DNA of 64,000 nt from Chrysaora quinquecirrha (GCA_014526335.1 JACTAT010000002.1:4177832-4241831); one strand, 5' to 3'. Shown: positions 46,610 to 60,200, numbered from the stretch's first letter. Program-made: numbers and translations. Notes: generated from the letters alone by a model not told the origin.

Positions 46610-48064
46610 GTGAGCGTTTTGCGGTGTTTTTATTGTTTTAAATTCTCGTTTTTGGCCGAAACAACCGACGTTTGGCGACAGGATAATCTCGGTTGGGTTC
46701 TATTTCTGTTTATGCCATACAATATTACGGTAGGAAATCGCAATAAGATTTAAACAGCTCTTAAACTTGTGGTTTTGCGCGTGTGTTTTTTCCGATGTGA
46801 AGCAGATGACAAATCATGGACGAGTCTTTAGTTATTAGGTATTAGTTTGAAAATACTTTGTCATATCGGCGAGTAATTACTTCAAAATTCAACATATATT
46901 CCGAAATTCGTTTTGTTGTAAGACAAGATGCAGGGCTTTATGCTGGTCAGCAGACTTTTTGCGCCCTTCGAGGTATCCAGGTAATATTTTGAAATTGTTG
47001 TTAAATTTTCTGTTAACCAAAACAATGTCATTCAACTCAACAATTTTGGACGCTTTGATCTATTTGTACTTTAACGAAAAAACTGGCTCTTTTTCTTAAA
47101 TTTGATCGTACTTAGGGAACTTAGGACGTCGGTAAACGGTACGGTAAGTTTCTGCAGAATTTCAACATGAAAATCGCATTTTTGCAAAGTTGTTTTGCTT
47201 TTGCCAAACCAACTTTTTATGTTTTATGTCAATTCACAGCCTGACTGTGTAAACTGATAATTAGTTTATTTATTTGATTTGATTTGTGTACCAACCAGGA
47301 GTACAAACACTATTTCCTGTCATATCATGATCTCAGAAGCAAAGAGGCTGGGGCTAAAATGAGATAGGAGGGTGGACGGGGGAGAGGGGTAAGTCACTTG
47401 TCCCTTTATAGGGAACTAGATGTTTGGGGATTTTCTTCGAAAACAGCAGGGCTTTCTAACAATCTTGACAATTTGAGGATAGTTTTGGGAAGGATTTGCC
47501 CCTGGGCTGGTTCGGATTGGGGCTATGTATTCGTAGTCAAAAGTCCGTGCTTTTGTTCAAAAGTGAAGGCAGTTTCTATTCTTGACATTTTTACTTGAAA
47601 TATAAATGTCTCATTATGATTAATTGGCTCTTTCGAAACTTGAATGCTTTTCAACTTGCAAATTTAGTGTTTTTGGGAAACTTGAGAACTTTACATCAAG
47701 TTCACACTCGTGATCGTTTTCATGCTACTATTTCATGAAATTTGAAGGCAAAGAACATATTTTCAAATGTCCAGTGCAACAACAACAAAATCATCAAGAC
47801 AAAACAACAACAACAACAATGTACAAAGTAGAACAACAGCAACAACAATAATGTAGCAATGAAAACAACAACAACAACACTTATAACAATGGGAAAAATC
47901 AGTTTTAACTTTATGATATCTTTGTCACTACTGTAACAAGATACCCAGCCCTTCAAAGGTATCAATAAAACGTTTTCATATTGCCAATTAAACACTTGCA
48001 ATCTGCCTGAAATTCCAATTAAATGGGATTGATACAGATTGCAGAAATTGGAGGTGAAGATAGA
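46610..48064. other. Intergenic or first intron, AAC microsatellite
   Basis: No gene found. An AACAACAAC microsatellite with GCAACAACAAT variants lies at about 47773-47880. The open frame 47398-47598 has no recognised motif. Confidence 0.4.
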
Positions 48065-48131
48065 CATGGATGGTGTATTAAGTGCCAGTCACTTGGATCT
48101 CAGTGGCTAAGAAAACCTCTCAGCGTAAACT

Positions 48132-50569
48132 AGTTTCTTTTGTGACGTTTTTGGGCTATCAAATTTGGTGACTGCTAAAACATGCTTTACCAAGTACAGC
48201 AGTTCTTCCATTGATGTCATCCTAACAAATCGGCCGAGATCTTTCCAAAAAACCTCTGTGTTTGAAACGGGCTTAAGCGACTACCACAGCCTTGTCATAA
48301 CGGTTATGAAGTCCCATCTTCCTAGACTTAAGCCTAAGGTAATCAAGTATCGCAGCTACAAAAAGTTTGATGCCGAAAATTTTTTATCAGATATAAAGCT
48401 GGCGAATTTTAGTGCTCCTGACGATCCTGATCAAGCTTATAATGATCTTGTCTGTACTTTTCGAAAATTGGTTGACAAACATGCCCCTCTAAAAACAAAA
48501 CTGTTAAGAGGAAATAGTGCTCCTTTCATGACTAGGGAATTAAAAAAGGGAATTTATACCAGAACGAGGCTACAAAAGAGATTTAAGAAAAGTCCTACAA
48601 AAGAAAATGAACTAAATTTCAAACGACAAAGAAATAAATGTGTCTCTCTGAGAAAAAAAGCAATTAAACAGCATTTCAAACAAGCAACTGAAAATGGACT
48701 TGTTTCGAATCGAGCATTCTGGGACCTTGTCAAACCTTTTCTCTCCAACAAAGGAGGCTTAGCTGGTAATGATATATCATTAGTCAAGAATAATGAAATC
48801 GTAACCGACGATCAACAGCTAACCGAAATATTTAACGATCATTACATCAATATAGTAGAAAAGTCTAGCGGTGAACAACCTTGCAACATTGCAGATACGG
48901 TTGAAACTGATGATGATCGGCAAATCATTAGTCTGATACTTCAAAAATACAAAAGCCACCCAAGTATTTTAGCTATTATTCAAAATCCTGAAAACAACTT
49001 CATTTCATTTTCCTTTCATGAGGTACAAGTCTGTCAAGTTAGGGAACAGCTAAGGTCTTTAGACGGTAGGAAATCAACGGAGAAGATCAAATACCACCAA
49101 AACTTGTGCTTTTGGCTGCAGACGACCTTGCAGCCCCTTTAACAGATGCCATTAACAGCAGCATACGCAACTATAGGTTCCCAGAAAATGGAAAACGAGC
49201 TGCGGTATGTCCGTTGGATAAAGGGGAGGCAAATCGTACAGTTGAGCGAAACTTTCGTCCAGTTAGCATTCTAAATATATTCTCTAAAGTCTATGAAAAG
49301 ATTCTGAAAAACCAACTTATCCCTTTCTTGGATGAAACCCTTTCACTTTTCATTGCTGCCTATAGAAGAGCATATGGCACACAGCATGTTTTGATAAGAA
49401 TGATAGAAGAATGGAGGGTCAAACTTGATAATGATAATATTGTAGGAGCTATCCTCATGGATCTATCAAAAGCTTTCGATTGCATTCCACACGATTTACT
49501 TATAGCCAAATTACATGCCTATGGTTTTGATGAAAATGCTCTGGTCCTTATTTACTCTTACTTAAAACGGCGGAAACAGTCTGTTAGAATCAATAATACA
49601 TATAGCTCTTTCCAAACAATTCTGTCAGGGGTGCCTCAAGGCTCGGTTTTGGGTCCTATCCTCTTCAATATTTATATAAACGATCTATTTTTGTTCATTA
49701 ACCGAGCAACATTACACAATTATGCTGACGATAACACTCTAGCTTATTTTTCTAAGACTCTATCAAATTTGATTGAGGTACTAGAAGAAGAAGCTGGGGT
49801 AGCTTTGAATTGGCTGAACCAAAATCAAATGATAGCCAATCCAGAAAAATTTCACGCACTCCTCATTAGCAAGGATCAAAGAAATACTAGTGGAGAGATT
49901 TTTAATATCCAAGGCAAAGAGATCAAATCAGAAGAAACTGTCAAATTGCTAGGTATACAGCTAGATTATAAGCTAAATTTTGAACAGCATATCTCTGAAC
50001 TTTGTAGAAAAGCTGCATCACAACTCAATGTCTTGAAAAGACTCAAAAAATTTATTGGTTTTAATGAAAGGAAAATCCTTATCCAAAGTTTCGTTTATTC
50101 AAATTTTGATTATTGACCTCTTGTTTGGTATTTCTCGTCATCTAAAGCTTTGCAAAAAATTGAAAAGATTCAAGAACGTGCCCTGAGATTTCTATACACT
50201 GACAACCAAACCTCTTACAGTGAATTACTGATGAAGTCAGAACGGTGTACTATGCATGTTTCTCGTCTAAGGGTTCTTTGTATCGAGGTTTTTAAGACAT
50301 TGAAAAATATAAACCCATCTTTCATGCATGATATTTTTAAAATAAAATCATCTATCTACTCATCGCGAAACCCCAATGACTTACAGCATTACAGACCAAA
50401 TCAGGTCACCTTTGGCTCTAATAGCCTTCGATCTTTGGGTCCGCAAATATGGAATGGCCTGCCGAATGAAATAAAATCCGCCGAAAATTTGAACAGTTTT
50501 AAACACATGATTAAAAAGTGGGATGGCCCAAACTGTAATTGCAACGCTTGTCAGTATGGATTAACATAA
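48132..50569 (+). pseudogene. LINE ORF2: endonuclease end plus reverse transcriptase
   Basis: In frame from 48132 the translation gives SFFCDVFGLSNLVTAKTCF then SIDVILTNRPRSF and GLSDYHSLV, the last motifs of a LINE endonuclease. The reverse transcriptase follows: RTVERNFRPVSILNIFSKVYEKIL, GAILMDLSKAFDCIPHDLL (first catalytic Asp), SGVPQGSVLGPILFNIYIND, and NYADDNTLAYF at about 49718-49750 (YADD). The C-terminal HISELCRKAASQLNVLKRL and WNGLPNEIKSAENLNSFK regions follow, to TAA 50567-50569. Two lesions are visible: a one-base loss near 49078-49080 that shifts the frame just before GEDQIPPKLV-type sequence, and a TGA at 50114-50116 inside the NFDY-PLVWYF segment. This copy is dead, but with only two lesions in about 800 codons it is fairly young. 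Confidence 0.85.
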
Positions 50570-50687
50570 TTACATATATTTTATTTATAAATTATCGATT
50601 TAGATTAGTTTCCTATGTATATTTTGTATGTAGAAAGCTAGAAATTAGAGAATCGATATAAAATAAGTTGACAAACAAACAAACAAA
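48132..50687 (+). mobile_element. 5'-truncated LINE (non-LTR retrotransposon)
   Basis: Starts inside the C-terminal part of the apurinic-type endonuclease domain, runs through the reverse transcriptase and ends in an ACAA-repeat tail (about 50669-50687). Imperfect 10-bp flanks AGCGTAAACT (48122-48131) and AGCGTCTACT (50688-50697) fit a target duplication with two changes. 5' truncation is the usual outcome of LINE insertion. It is likely of the CR1/L2-like group judging by domain order; not certain. Confidence 0.8.
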
Positions 50688-50830
50688 AGCGTCTACTGTA
50701 ACGGATCTCGTAACGGACACTACCTTGGTTGCAGCTAGCACGTCACTGACCCGACTAACCTTACTATTGATTCACGAGGTGTGCTGGATAAGACCACGAA
50801 GCCTCAACAGCTAAGGAAAACGCTTTCACC

Positions 50831-51410
50831 CTGGAATATTGCACGAGTCTTACCCACTGAGTAATGTCAACTGTCTCTCTTTGAGAAAAATCTCTTTCTT
50901 TGCAATGGATGGTTAATCCTGTCACTAGATGATAAGTAATTCGCTGTTGAACTGAATTGCTGGACACTCACTCTCAGATTTTTGAACCGAAAATGGGCTC
51001 AAAATGCTTCAGACAGTTTGCGACAGTTTACGCATACTTTTTTTCGGCGAGAAACCGGAGAAGGCTCACTACACTACAGAAGCTCCAAAGTAGATTGAGG
51101 TCCCCGGGCTGTCTCCAAGTAACAACAACAACAGCATCGATTTGCGATCAACAGATTGAGTTGAATGAGTTGAAAAGGGCAGGGTATAGTCACGGAGTGC
51201 CACCCCTGTCGTAAATCTACGGTTGCAACATGCTTCACCCCCCGTGCGCATTAGAAATTGTGGGAATGCAGAGAGACCAGGGATAGCGTTCTTACTGTTG
51301 CCTATGTTTATCTTTTTCTTTTTACATGGCAGCTTGTAAAGCAACCTATGTATATATAATTGTAGCGGGATGGGCATCTGAGCTGGGTTAACTCTTGTTG
51401 TCTATATCTT
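50831..51410. other. Intergenic, nothing recognised
   Basis: Contains a short AACAACAACAGCATCGATTT stretch near 51121 resembling the interior of the TAGACT-type MITEs, but no ends that I can define. Confidence 0.3.
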
Positions 51411-51977
51411 GAGATGTGTGGGATAGACTCGAACCCCAATAAGATAAAAAGGATGAAATCAAATCATTTCAAGTCCTTAGTAAGCCGATCCCTAAGAAAA
51501 TGCTACGAGCGCTATTGGGCGAAGGAAATTAAATCGAAGGTTGGCCCGTCAAATAAAGGAAATAATAAGCTCAGAACCCACGCAACATTTAAAGGACACT
51601 TTCAGTGTGAGCCCTATACTAAAATTACTGATAAATCATTATGAAGATGCTTTGCGAAGTTCCGTTGCAGTGATCACAGGCTGCGAATCGAGACTGGCCG
51701 GAGAGAAAATTTACTTGTCGAGGACAGAAATTGCCTGATGTGTAATGGAAGCACGATTGAAGACGAGGTGCATTTTCTTACAATCTGCCCAAAGTACAAC
51801 AGTTTACGAACTGAGCTTCATGAAAAAATTGAAAAGTCTGTAACAAACTTTAGGCTCCTCTCACCAAAACAGAAATTCATTTATATGTTGTCAAGTGAGA
51901 ACCTGAAATTAATCAGATGGGTAGCTTGTTTTATTAAAGATTCATGTGAAATACGCTGTGGCACAAATAATATTTGA
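51411..51977 (+). pseudogene. LINE ORF C-terminal fragment
   Basis: In one frame from ATG 51414 to TGA 51975-51977: KLRTHATFKGHFQCEPY, then an in-frame TGA (51642-51644), then RCFAKFRCSDHRLRIETGRREN, RNCLMCNGSTIEDEVHFLTI CPKYNSLR and so on. The pattern R.C..C....EDE.HFL..CP.Y...R is the zinc-binding tail seen at the C terminus of many non-LTR retrotransposon polyproteins. The reverse transcriptase part is absent. AATGAAAATGAATG-type repeats at about 52105-52130 may be its 3' tail. It is from a different LINE family than the copy at 48132. Confidence 0.7.
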
Positions 51978-54900
51978 ACCTACTGGTCACCTAGTGAAAA
52001 CTATTTTAAATTGTATACATAACGACGCTCCTGTATTGTGTAGCAAGTTATATTTTGATTTGATTTTTGATTTTTTGTAGCTTTACCATGTATAAATAAT
52101 TAAAAATGAAAATGAATGAAATGAAAATGCCTTTTCATTGCATCTGCATCAAAATAACTACTTGAAACTTTATTTGTGAATCTGATTTTACCACAGCATT
52201 CTAATCTTATTTTCTTGCACACCCATCGAGAAATGTGCTTTCACAATGTGCCTGTGTGATTGCAGTTCTGGAAACCATGCCTCAACAATAGGCCTAATCT
52301 CTATATCTTGAAAACGCTTAAAATTCTAAGCCCTTGAACAGATGCAAAGAGAATTATCAAAAACGCTCAGTGTTATCCTGATCAACAAACAGTTTTTGGT
52401 TAGGCTAAGAGATTTTCATGAGCACGAATTTCTTTGAGCAAACAGAGTTAATATAGACTACAGCAGTCTGGCACGCCTCATAAACCAAAGCTTTCTGCCT
52501 CTATGCAGACTTGCAGATGACTGCGAGTTGCAATCAGAAGCTACTGCTTTCCTGAAATTCCAGGTAACTTGATGGAAATGATGGAGTATCGAGAACACTG
52601 GCATTTACTGTCTGAGCTGTCTGTCGGAGAATCGCGAATGTGAGCTTTTCAAAATTAAGAAATACTTTTGCTATTTTGCTATGCTTGACACGAAAACAGC
52701 ATCACTATCTGTTCTGTTCGTTTCTTCTCTTTTATCTCCATTCTATCTTTTTGCAGTATACATAAGTAAGCTTCCTTCACTCACTCAGTGACTCAACAAA
52801 TGAAGCAAACTTAGCAATGCTGTTAGATGACACGATAAATGGGGGATAAATGTAGCCTGCGCTCAGACTCACATTGGCATGTTCGATTTTTCGACGTGAT
52901 GACGAAAGTTTGATAAAAGGGCTTTCGAACCACTGACGCAGGCTGCTATTTCGAATAAACGAGCTTTCGAATATTTGATGGGCAACATAGTTCCTAAGTG
53001 CAAGCGAGCTTATATTTTCTTCCCTTTCAAATCTTCAAAACTTCTGACAGATTTTTAGGAAAGTAGAATCGAAAAAGCGAAAATAGTTGCTGGCACTCCG
53101 ATGCAGCTGAAACTTCATTCCAATTTGGCTCTACATTGAGCAATCAAGACGACTCATCATAAAATGCCTGTTTTTCCTATGAAATGCCGAAATGCATTCT
53201 AATGTCTTAAAATCAGAGAACTGCAAGTCTTCATTGCTCAAACGACAATACACAACTCCTACAATCTGGCGATTAGGCTTGTCTAAAGGATAGCTCTTTT
53301 AGTCTACCATACCCAGGGTAAGTCTACCACTTCAGTATATAATTTTGATCAACGATTCCCTCGATCTAAGCGCGAGCGCTCGCAGTCTAGAGTAAAAAAA
53401 TATAATCTCAAGCGTCAGAAATTGACGTAAGGGACTGCTTCTTCGAGAGGTTTAATTTGCAGATTGAGCGTGCGCAGTGATGGAGCGCTTTGGATGACAC
53501 AACACTACCAAAGACAGTAGACCCCGAACTTAGATTATAGCTATAAAGTTTTTTTTTTTGCTGTGTTGCTCATCAATCTTGAACTTTAGTTGCGCTTTAG
53601 TCTTCCAATGACCTAGGGTTTCTGTGCAACATAACCTTACAGTTTGCAGATTCACCTGCTATAGAGTATCTCTCATTAAAATTTAACATAATTCCAGATT
53701 ATGCTTTCCAGCCACGGCAATTATTGCGATTAGAAATCTGCGTGATACGATTCAGAAAAATCTGGTATATCTGTGGGTTGGGTAAGGTGTGTAAGATAAG
53801 GAATGATTAGATGATTAGTAGAATTTTATGATAAACTGGCAATGTCTTACATTCCCAACTAAACTCATTAAGAATGATCACAGATGTCTATAAGTTATGA
53901 TCATTTTCACAAATTTCAACCCCTTTTCCCTCAGATTGGATGTTAGCTATTTTCTCCGTTCCTTGTGCAATTTGTTCCCAATCCGTTCATTCAAAAACGA
54001 CAGACGCTGACGAGCACTGAATTTCGGGTTTATTTCTTGTACGTTTTTTCCGAAACTCTGTACTTTTTAGACCATCGCCCAGAATTTCGCTTCAAGAAGC
54101 CTCCACAACAACAGCAACATTTTTTCTAACAGCAACAACAACCAAAAGTGGTTTTAGCAACCACGATTCAATTCCTCAGTAACGGCGATACTCATAACAA
54201 CGATTCATGCAATAATCCCACAGTTAGGGTTCGCCAGCCCTTAAAATAATTTCTTAGAAAAAAGGACGCTTTCTGGTTGAAACTGCACAAATTTTAAGAA
54301 AGAAAAATTTGTGTAAACTAAGCCATAACCCTCTCAAAACCAGTAACACCAAAATAAACAAGTCACTTCAAAACATCTTGTCTAAATAAACAACAAATCT
54401 TTAAAAAAATTCTTGTTTGGATCACTCTGCGCAACGCTAAAGAAATTTTTTCCGATGCCGATAAAAGCAATGGGTGTGAAATCGTCCGCAAAAATTTCCT
54501 GAATAGCAAATTACTCATAACCATTCATAACTGTTTTTATACGGGTGTGAAAAATCTGCTTCGGTGAAAAAGGGTTTTCCGGGAAACATTTTAGAGAAGA
54601 TGAAATGAATACAGTTTTTGCGATTGGATCAGGCAGGCAGGATCAGATAAATTTATAAAGGGGCGAAAAGGTATTTGAAACCTTCTGTAGGTGGAGCGCT
54701 TTCTTTTTAATGAGAGAGGATAGTATATGGAGGCGAAGGAAATCTTCGGAGAGAAGGTGGATAAGTCTGTTTATAAGTTTTTGTTTTCATCAATATTTCT
54801 CAACTCTTAGTTCTTATTGTAGTAAGTGTGTCTTAACAAAACCTTTTCGTAGGAAGATGAGATCTTGTATAACAAGCATAGTCAGTGATCTGAAGTTCTT

Positions 54901-57006
54901 TCTATCTCCCTATACATTTAATTAATGCTAAAAGTTATGTTTAATGTTCTCAAAATCTCGGCAGAATCCAGGGTCATGTTTTTATAAAATGGTTCTTATA
55001 CATAAAGATAAAAGAGTGTATTCCAAGAAAGTTCGGAACAGAAATGTAAAATTACTCAAAACGTTTGGGGAATCGGGTGTTTCGATTCTTAAAATATAAA
55101 TACGATATAAAAACGATGTAAATATGATTAAAAACGCGAAAATATGCAGCTCTGCCATTGTTAGATTCTTGATGCAGAAGTTTAGAACAGAACAGAAGTA
55201 ATACGAGTTACGAGTTAAAACTTTTTAAGTTCATTCATTTGGTTGTACATAGGAGAAAAAGGAGAATTTTGAATTATTACATTTCTAAGCAAACAAATGC
55301 ATCAAATGACAAGCACAGGAGTTCGTCTCCATGATTTCTAAATTCCTAAGACCCACTCAGTCACTGAAACCACACATGAGCTTAAAGGAGAGCCTTGCCT
55401 GTAATTTTATAACCCACAAACGTCAAAGAAGAATTTTCTGGACAGCGGTTGACTGCCTTCGTGATTAAAGTCTAAAGATACTTTTAATTATATATGGCAA
55501 AAGACTTGAACAGAAGGAAGTTGTGGCATGCTTATGACCGTACGACTGCATTTGTACTATTCGTGTGAGTGAAATAGCTGAAGTTACATTCAATTTGATT
55601 TCTCTTTCAAATCTTACTCGAGGTTTTTATCAGCGTTCGTAAAGTATTGCAAGGACATAGAAATTATGATGATCATGATCATCAAGATGCTTACATGATT
55701 ACCATTTCATTTGGTCATCATCTTCACTGTCTTCACTTGATCATCGTGATCATCATGATCGTCTTAGTTCATTATGATAATAATGATTATGATATGATCA
55801 TAATTACGACAATGATGAACATGATGATCTTTTATTCACGATGATCTAATTTTCATGCTATGGTCACAATGTTAACACCATCTTCATAATCATCATCATC
55901 TCCATCAGCATTATCACCATCATCATCCATCATCATCATCATCACCAACATCTTCATTGTCGTTACCATCATGATCATCATCGTCATTATTATTATCATC
56001 ATTATCGTTATCAACATAATCATCTTCAACTTCATTATCATCATAATCATCATCACCATCATTATTATCGAAATCATCATTATCATCATCACACCATTAT
56101 CATCATCATCAACATCACCAACATCAACATCATCATCATCATCAATTTCATCATCATCATGATTGTCATCATAATAACCATCACCATCATCATAATCATC
56201 ATTAGCATCATTATGAGCATCATCGGCATCATCATTATTATCATTGCCAAATTGACGTTAATTTTTTGATGGGAAATATTGTTGATAAATTGTGGAGAGA
56301 GGTGGTTGATATTCTTTCTTGAATTTCAACACTTGCTCACGTAATATCATTCGAGGGACTAGTACCGATGATAAGATCAGCCAGTAGGACCAGTAGCGCA
56401 GTGGTTTCAGAGAGGAGAAGACGTTGCGAAGGAAAGCTCTTCTAGTCTACTGCGCAGCATGATCGTTGTTTTTGTCATAAAATTTTTATTCTTTGATTCT
56501 GTTTTTTCTAATTACTCACTGGCATTGAAGGAAATTACCTCCTGCTCCAAGATTCGTAAGACAATATATTTACAATGGTTATAAAGGACAAGATGAATTA
56601 AATGGTGGAAATAATAGGACTTGAGCAAAGAGTAAATATTGGATTAAGTCAGAGCGGGATCTCACTCAACTTATGGTGATACAACAAAAAATAAATATAA
56701 AAGAGAAGGAGAGAGGATAAAACAGCGGAGGATAGATAAGGTGGAGGAAAATAGTGGAGGAAAATAGTGAATAAATGCTATGCTTCTGTGCTTTCAACTA
56801 AGTTATCAGCAGATCTGAATGAAATAACTGTTATACAACAAAATAAGTATAAAGGAGAAAGAAAAGCAGCTTTGATTTTGTGAAAATATCGAAGAAATGC
56901 TATGTTGCCAGTTACTTTATTGGTATTATCTAATAGGTTTTTAATAACTTTGAATTTCGATTATTTTATGCTATTTCTGTGTTAGTTGTATGTTTGTTTT
57001 GCATTT
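51978..57006. other. Intergenic, CAT microsatellite, no gene
   Basis: Five kilobases with no exon I can support. Bases 55652-56260 are an imperfect ATC/ATT trinucleotide microsatellite. A short CAACAACAGCAAC tract lies near 54105-54145. An A-box-like word (AGTAGCGCAGTGGTTTC) at about 56391 could be a SINE remnant, but no B box follows at a convincing distance. Confidence 0.45.
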
Positions 57007-57110
57007 TCAAGCAAGTGTTGCGATATATGCTCCATAGGTTTCATGATTTAATATCGAGGAGGTATCTGCATTAGCAATACCAAGAGTTCTGCATGCCTGC
57101 ATCTCCAAGT
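57007..57110 (-). pseudogene. Possible antisense F5/8C domain fragment
   Basis: Minus-strand translation after a possible acceptor (GATGCAG) reads CRTLGIANADTSSILNHETY GAYIATLA, followed by TGA. C..LGI.N at the start and the closing YGAYIATL resemble the opening of a discoidin (F5/8C) domain (C..PLGM...., YG..ARL), but the central I.D..I.ASS is not preserved and there is no downstream W or continuation. It lies about 170 bp upstream of, and opposite to, the DDR-like gene. Confidence 0.2.
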
Positions 57111-57279
57111 GGCGTGTTGATGGTAATAAAGGGGTCCAGAAAGAGGTTATGTGATTTTTCAGGGATTTGAGCTGAACCGGATTTATGGAAGAACATTCAA
57201 AATTTCTACTGATTGATCTGCCCAAAAGAAACAACAAAAGTCTTCAAACACTTGATATTTGCAATTTTGTTTTTCACAG

Positions 57280-60200
57280 ATATTAAAGAGAAGTGACCAA
57301 GAAAAGTTAAAATGCATGAATTTCAGCATACAGCTTTTAGTGGCGTCGTCTATTTGTTGATAAAGGCTACAATTTCTGTTGCAATGCAGGAAGGTAAGTT
57401 TTTGAGTTGTTATTAAAATTGCTTCGATAATTTTTTATTTTTGTAAGCAAATGCACTATCTAACTAATTGCAAGGTATGGCTGCAAGTTAAAAGATTGTT
57501 TCAAGTCAAAAGTTTGTTAAAAGTCTTCATACTGTTTATCTTGCCATGTCCTGCCTTAGAGAGCTTGATATTCATCCCTTCTTTATTCTTTTTCTCGATA
57601 TTTTCTGGTCTGTTGGACCAAAAGTGATGCCATATCAATGTTAGTGCAGTGTACGGGGGCGTTGTTTTATTAGCCATTTAAAATAATTATTACAAATTTT
57701 TATATCATCCTCTTGATTTCCTTTTACATCTTTCAAAGGAAATACAGACATACTTATCATATTCGGTTTACTGTTCAGTTCTTCCTTATAAAAGTCACTG
57801 CAAAAGGTAGCTACATTCATCTCCTGGATAGGTCTTTAATTTTTTAGAATTCTCAGCCTCGAAGTTGTTCTTTGGCTGTTAAAGGAGGGGGTCGTTGGGC
57901 ATGACGGTTTGCGGTTTTTCGACATTTTGAGAGCGGTTTTACGGTTTTAACCTTCAAAAAGTACGGTTTTACGGTTCTTCAATGAGCGATTTCGGTGCGG
58001 TTTTACGGTTTTAACAAAACACATGTACGCTTGCACGGTTTTTGGATAAAAAATTTTACCAAAATTTCTCAGCACTATGAGACTTGAGATAAGTTTCAAA
58101 AAAACGACAACAGATTTTAGCTTGAAAGACATGTTTTTCATCTTCAGTTAAATTAACGTTTTCAGAAACGTTTCTGCTTCAGAAAAATTTTGCAGAAACG
58201 TTTCTGCTTCAGTATTCTGGATTCTGCAGAAACGTTTTACCAACTAAAGATCAAAGAAGTTTCCATATTCTCTGGGAAAAGATGATTTAAATAAACAATT
58301 GTTTCATGTCAATTTAGGTTTGAACTTTTAATTTTCCTCCTGTGTTGTTTTCGTGTTGTTCGTCATGTGCCTTGTACAAATAATGTGTCTTTTACTATTG
58401 GTTAGTTTGATCTCGATCATAAATTACTCCAGATAATATAATATAAATGTAATTAATGGGGCTAAAAGGCTAACGCCTATAAAACCCTGAGTTTAAGCAT
58501 TTAAATTAATCAGTTAGTACAAAAGTTATATTTTTCATCGCGACGGAAACTGTCATATAGTTTTTCAAAATTCAGTACATTATCAGCATTTACTATTTCT
58601 TTTTTCAATGAATTCCATTCATTGATGACTCTCTGTGAGAAAAAGTGTTTTCTTATGTCCAGCCTTGACTTGTTTACGACTATTTTGAATTCGTGTCCTC
58701 TTGTTCTATTATTGTTTATCTTGAAAATCTAGAGCTCTCAGTATCAATAAGACCATGAAATAATTTAAATGTTGTTATCATATCCCCTCGTCTCCTTCTG
58801 TAAAGCAGAGTTGGCAATTTTAAAATTCGTAGTCTCTCATTATATGACAGATGGCTGATGCTACGTACTAGTTTTGTTGCTCGTCTTTGTATAGATTCAA
58901 GTTGTTTTTCATGCTTTTTGAGATAGGGATTCCATACAGGAACGGATGATTCGAGTAGTGGTCTAACAAGACTTTTATAAAGATTGATAAAACTTCTGTG
59001 TCCATAAACGTCATTGTTCTCTTAATTGATGCTAGTACACCTTGTGCTTTCCTGCATATTTCAGAGATATGTTTATCGAATTTTAATTTACTGTCAATGA
59101 TGACACCAAGGTCTTTCATTTCTTCAACTTTCGAGATCTCTACTGGGGTACCATTATTAATTGTTAAGGTATATCTTTGAAAAATGTCGTTGCAATTTCC
59201 AAGTCGTAAAATTTACATTTTGCGGGTTTATAGGTAGCTGCTGCGTTTTCGACCAGTCACAGATTTTGTTATGTCCCTCTGAATTTTGGAATGGTTTCCT
59301 TTTCCTTTGCATACAATTTAATATCATCTGCAAACATTTTAACCTTGCAGAACTCGATATGACTGGTCAGGTCGTTGACAAATAACAGAAATAGTAAAGG
59401 TCCAAGTACACTGCCCTGGGGGACTCCACTGGTTACTGTCACCCAATCAGATTTGCATCCGTTTAAAACAACTCTCTGCTTCCGATTTTCTAAAAAGCTC
59501 CCAATCCAAGCATAGAGATTACCACTGATACCATAAAGTCTTAACTTGTTTAATAATCGTTTGTGTGGTACCGAATCAAACGCTTTAGCGAAGTCGAAAT
59601 AGATAATATCCACATGATCTCCGTTATCAAGGTAAGCGGTCCAATCTTCCAACGCTTCAAGTAGTTGTTGTAGGCACGATCTTTGATGCCGAAACCCATA
59701 CTGATCCGGCGAAAATAAGTTGTTGAAAGTTAGATAATCTACAATTTGTTCTTTGATTATTTTTTCCATAATCCTACAAATTACTGAAGTCAAACTGATA
59801 GGTCTATAATTTTCCTTTTCGTCCTTCGCTCCTTTTTATAAACTGGAGAAACGATTATGAAGCTCTTCACATTCTCAACCTCCAAGTATGGGCCCTGGGG
59901 CTTCGTAATCGTAGATGACGTTGTGGTATAGATGCCCGGGGGGTACTTCAATTGTTCAATATACTAGACGTGCCGCCCAAATGGGTAACTTTTTCAGCGC
60001 CAATTTCCCTACACATGGGTTGGTTTTTCGTAAAGAATCTCTACACATGGGTAGCAAAAAATATATAACATTTTAGACATGCATTAACATTTGAGATATT
60101 GGTACAAATGGGTAAAAAATTTCGTTGTTTTTTCTATACATGGGTACCACGACAAACAGAATTTATCGGTAGACATGGGTGGGTTTGGAAAAACTGGGCG

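Larger units (their letters stand above)
48065..50830 (-). repeat. SINE family 1 copy split by a LINE
   Basis: 48065-48131 (GGTGTATTAAGTGCCAGTCA, GGATCTCAGTGG) matches the 3' part of the family-1 SINE read on the minus strand. 50688-50830 (GTGCTGGATAAGACCACGAA, GCCTCAACAGC) matches its head region as seen in the copy at 30740. The LINE at 48132-50687 lies between them. The pieces are in the right order and orientation for a single interrupted SINE. Confidence 0.5.

Noticed and set aside
56391..56425. A-box-like word suggesting a tRNA or SINE head
   Set aside because: No B box or tRNA fold at a suitable distance.
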